The notes below the pieces were generated by a model that saw only the letters and a list, made by a program, of their open reading frames with translations, had not been told where the DNA came from and ran no database searches. A stretch of 7,226 nucleotides of DNA from Oligosphaeraceae bacterium (GTDB lineage: Bacteria; Verrucomicrobiota; Lentisphaeria; Oligosphaerales; Oligosphaeraceae): contig JAAYYJ010000052.1 of the NCBI GenBank assembly GCA_012515455.1, positions 1-7,226 of the forward strand. The letters run 5' to 3'. Below, piece after piece: positions 5,663 to 7,226 of the stretch. Every line of letters begins with the position of its first letter. Positions within the stretch are counted from its first letter, which is position 1. Made by a program: the position numbers and the translations under genes.

Positions 5663-7000
5663 ATGAAAAAAGCACAAGGATTCTTTCAGAGCGATCTTGA
5701 TGAAACGAAAACAGAAGATTTTGTCATTTTCTGCCGCAACGGCAGAAAAAATGTCCTGGTCAGAAAAAGAAAAATGCCCCTTGAGGATCTTCTTCTGTCC
5801 ATGCTTATCCGCAAGGGTCTTTCCCTAACTATGGAGCTCAGAGGATATATGAACGAAACTCACCCCGGAATGAACATTTCCAAGCCTGGTTACCTGAAAC
5901 AACGCATGAAGCTAAACCCGGAAGCATTGAATTACCTTTACCATTTCCATAATAGGCAGTTCTATGCGGACACGGATCCGGAAACGGCTCCCTTTACATA
6001 TAATGGCTATCTGGTATTTTCCGCCGATGGCTCTAGCATCAATATACCAACCACACCCGAGAATCTGGAGATATATGGAACGCCCTGTGTCTCCCAAACC
6101 CGAAAGCAGGCGCAGCTTGGTCTCGGGTGCATATATGATGTACTGAATCATGTGATCGTAGAAAGCGACATCGGCCCGTATAAGTTCAATGAAGGGAAGA
6201 CAGCTGAACGCCAGGCAGACAGGCTCAGGGAGACGATCGGCAGCACGTATAAATACATGCTGCTGATGGATCGTGGCTATCCGTCCAGCCCCATGTTTAT
6301 GCGCTTCATCGACAAGGGCATCTATTTTGTCGCAAGGCTCAATTCCGCCATTTACAAGGCGGAGCAGGAGGCCATGAAATCCGATGACGAAGACGTGGAG
6401 ATTGTACTTACGCGCGGTAGACGGCGCGCCAAACATGTCGGCACGGACAACAAGGATATCATGAACAGCCGCGATAGCTTTAAGCTCAGGCTTGTCAGAG
6501 TGTGGCTTGATAAGGATCACTACGAGATACTGGCCACCAATTTGCCAAGAGAAGAATTCCCAGCAGAATGCTTCAAGGAAATCTACCATTTGCGCTGGAG
6601 CATTGAAACATCATATGAAACCCTGAAATGCAAGCTCCAACTTGAAAATTTCACCGGAACAAAAACCGTCCTTATTGAGCAGGACATATACAGCAGCATA
6701 TATGTGTACAATCTGGCGGAAAACATGGCCAGGGAGGCAGAGATCGAACAGGCAAAAAAGCTGAACACAGAGTACAAGCATCCGATGAGAATTAATCGAA
6801 ACGTATGCATCGGAATTCTTAAAAATGATCTTATACATGCTATCATGGAACCCGATAAGGAGGAAAAAGACCGACTGTTTCACAAGCTGTATGATGACAT
6901 TAGTTCCTGCATCGTTCCGGTTCGTCCAGGACGACATTACGATAGAACCACATGGAAGACAAAAAACAAATATCCAAATAACTGTAAACGAGGGTATTAA
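5663..7000 (+). CDS. IS4-family DDE transposase
   Basis: The 445-residue protein catalyses cut-and-paste transposition through an RNase H-fold active site. Numbered from the ATG at 5663, the first catalytic Asp is D122 in FSADGSSINIP, the second is D203 in LLMDRGYPS, and the Glu is E315 in YHLRWSIETSYETLK. That last motif is the full Y(2)R(3)E(6)K signature of the IS4 family (Y308, R311, E315, K322). The insertion domain between D203 and E315 is the usual beta-strand segment. The N-terminus (MKKAQGFFQSDLDETKTEDF) fits intact relatives as I remember them, so the gene looks complete, with its stop TAA at 6998-7000. An in-frame TTG at 5642 overlaps the stop of the small gene upstream and would add seven residues; neither start has a clear ribosome binding site. 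Expression probably depends on translation of the upstream gene, a common way of keeping transposase scarce. No frameshift or internal stop is present. Confidence 0.95.
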   Translation: MKKAQGFFQSDLDETKTEDFVIFCRNGRKNVLVRKRKMPLEDLLLSMLIRKGLSLTMELRGYMNETHPGMNISKPGYLKQRMKLNPEALNYLYHFHNRQFYADTDPETAPFTYNGYLVFSADGSSINIPTTPENLEIYGTPCVSQTRKQAQLGLGCIYDVLNHVIVESDIGPYKFNEGKTAERQADRLRETIGSTYKYMLLMDRGYPSSPMFMRFIDKGIYFVARLNSAIYKAEQEAMKSDDEDVEIVLTRGRRRAKHVGTDNKDIMNSRDSFKLRLVRVWLDKDHYEILATNLPREEFPAECFKEIYHLRWSIETSYETLKCKLQLENFTGTKTVLIEQDIYSSIYVYNLAENMAREAEIEQAKKLNTEYKHPMRINRNVCIGILKNDLIHAIMEPDKEEKDRLFHKLYDDISSCIVPVRPGRHYDRTTWKTKNKYPNNCKRGY

Positions 7001-7038
7001 CCTCAGTGAATAAAATCAACAGAAAATCCACAGCTGTT

Positions 7039-7067
7039 GTGACAGACTAATTAAATCAAGGTAGAAT
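7039..7067 (+). promoter_or_regulatory. Outward-facing promoter candidate at the IS right end
   Basis: GTGACA (7039-7044) and TAGAAT (7062-7067) are separated by exactly 17 nt, each matching the consensus at 5 of 6 positions. They lie after the transposase stop. Transcription would start near 7074, cross the right inverted repeat and enter the flanking DNA. IS elements are known to activate neighbours in this way. A palindrome ACAGCTGT (7030-7037) sits directly upstream. No transcript evidence is available. Confidence 0.45.
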
Positions 7068-7077
7068 ATGATGAAAA

Positions 7078-7099
7078 AAGCCTTAAGTTAATGACATTG
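7078..7099 (-). repeat. Right terminal inverted repeat of the IS
   Basis: This is the exact reverse complement of 5210-5231 over 22 bp; the outer 20 bp read GCCTTAAGTTAATGACATTG on the plus strand. Homology stops at 7099, directly before the right copy of the target duplication. Confidence 0.93.
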
Positions 7100-7109
7100 C
7101 CCCACCGTT
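7100..7109. repeat. Target site duplication of the IS, right copy
   Basis: CCCCACCGTT directly follows the right inverted repeat and matches the left copy at 9 of 10 bases. The single difference may be a mutation since insertion, or may reflect recombination between copies. Confidence 0.8.
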
Positions 7110-7226
7110 GGGGGGATCCCCCATCCCGCTAAGGACGCGCGCGCGAGGGGCCGCCGCAGGTGGACCATGGCAAAAATCCATCACTCACCCAAGCCTGGAC
7201 TACTTATGGCAGCCTGAAGCTTACCA
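7110..7226. other. Right flank: remainder of the split hairpin, no gene seen
   Basis: The flank begins with the palindrome GGGGGATCCCCC (7111-7122) and CCGCTA (7126-7131), the right half of the split hairpin. A GC-alternating stretch CGCGCGCGCG (7135-7144) and GGGGCCGCCGC (7147-7157) follow. The only ATG-started frame (7167) ends after 16 codons, and the minus strand is closed in all frames near the window end. It is probably intergenic DNA or a structured RNA region; I cannot assign a function. Confidence 0.4.

Larger units (their letters stand above)
5210..7099 (+). mobile_element. Complete IS4-family insertion sequence, 1890 bp
   Basis: The element is bounded by 22-bp perfect terminal inverted repeats that begin CAATGTCATT and is flanked by a 10-bp target duplication with one mismatch. 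Inside, from left to right, are a Rho-independent terminator, a strong promoter, a 64-codon ORF, an intact DDE transposase gene and a promoter-like sequence pointing out of the right end. The element is clearly AT-richer than the neighbouring host genes, which fits acquisition from another genome. Nothing in the open reading frames is broken, so it could still be active. The family is assigned from the transposase signature Y(2)R(3)E(6)K and the duplication length. I cannot name the individual element. Confidence 0.93.

Noticed and set aside
5912..6589. Minus-strand ORF of 225 codons inside the transposase gene
   Set aside because: It is opposite the catalytic core of an intact transposase, with no start signal or recognisable domain.
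7030..7037. ACAGCTGT palindrome after the transposase stop as a terminator
   Set aside because: The stem is too short, has no loop as RNA, and is not followed by a T-run.
1..7226. CRISPR arrays, tRNA or rRNA genes, toxin-antitoxin or phage genes
   Set aside because: No spaced repeat series, no cloverleaf-like sequence and no matching protein motifs were seen on either strand.

Overview
The window is a GC-rich bacterial chromosomal segment carrying four host genes and one complete, AT-richer insertion sequence. From left to right it holds: the 3' part of a class I aminotransferase gene (+); a full RNase R gene (+); a small membrane-anchored TPR-like protein gene (+), probably in the same transcript as RNase R; a Gfo/Idh/MocA-type oxidoreductase gene (-), converging on the TPR gene; about 340 nt of non-coding DNA; and an IS4-family insertion sequence that can be delimited to the base (5210-7099). 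Beyond it lie 127 nt of flanking DNA without a recognisable gene. The organism cannot be named securely. High GC in the host genes, AT-rich promoter pockets, a Gfo/Idh/MocA oxidoreductase and an IS4 element of a type also common in Clostridia and Bacteroidetes would fit a Gram-negative such as a member of the PVC group (for example Lentisphaerota), but this is only an impression.

The host genes do not form an obvious pathway. RNase R (all active-site aspartates and the HFTSPIRRY motif present) degrades structured RNA. The following 277-codon gene starts with GTG behind a strong Shine-Dalgarno sequence, 43 nt after the RNase R stop, and encodes two membrane helices, a charged helical stretch and TPR-like helices. 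The oxidoreductase on the other strand has its own ribosome binding site, a good -10 box and an operator-like palindrome.

The insertion sequence is the most informative part. It has 22-bp perfect terminal inverted repeats, a 10-bp target duplication with one mismatch, a Rho-independent terminator just inside the left end, a strong transposase promoter, and two imperfect copies of a 24-25-nt box around the -10/leader region. It contains two genes. The first is a 64-codon ORF that resembles the N-terminal domain of IS1634-type transposases but stands alone here. The second is an intact DDE transposase with the IS4 signature Y(2)R(3)E(6)K. The stop of the first overlaps a possible TTG start of the second. 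The right end has a promoter-like sequence pointing outward. With the left-end terminator, the element may silence transcription entering from the left and start transcription leaving to the right.

The element sits in the apical part of what would have been a long GC-rich hairpin (about 17 bp with bulges) before insertion. I see no clearly new defence or metabolic system. The best candidates for novelty are the stand-alone small ORF of the IS and the hairpin it disrupts.
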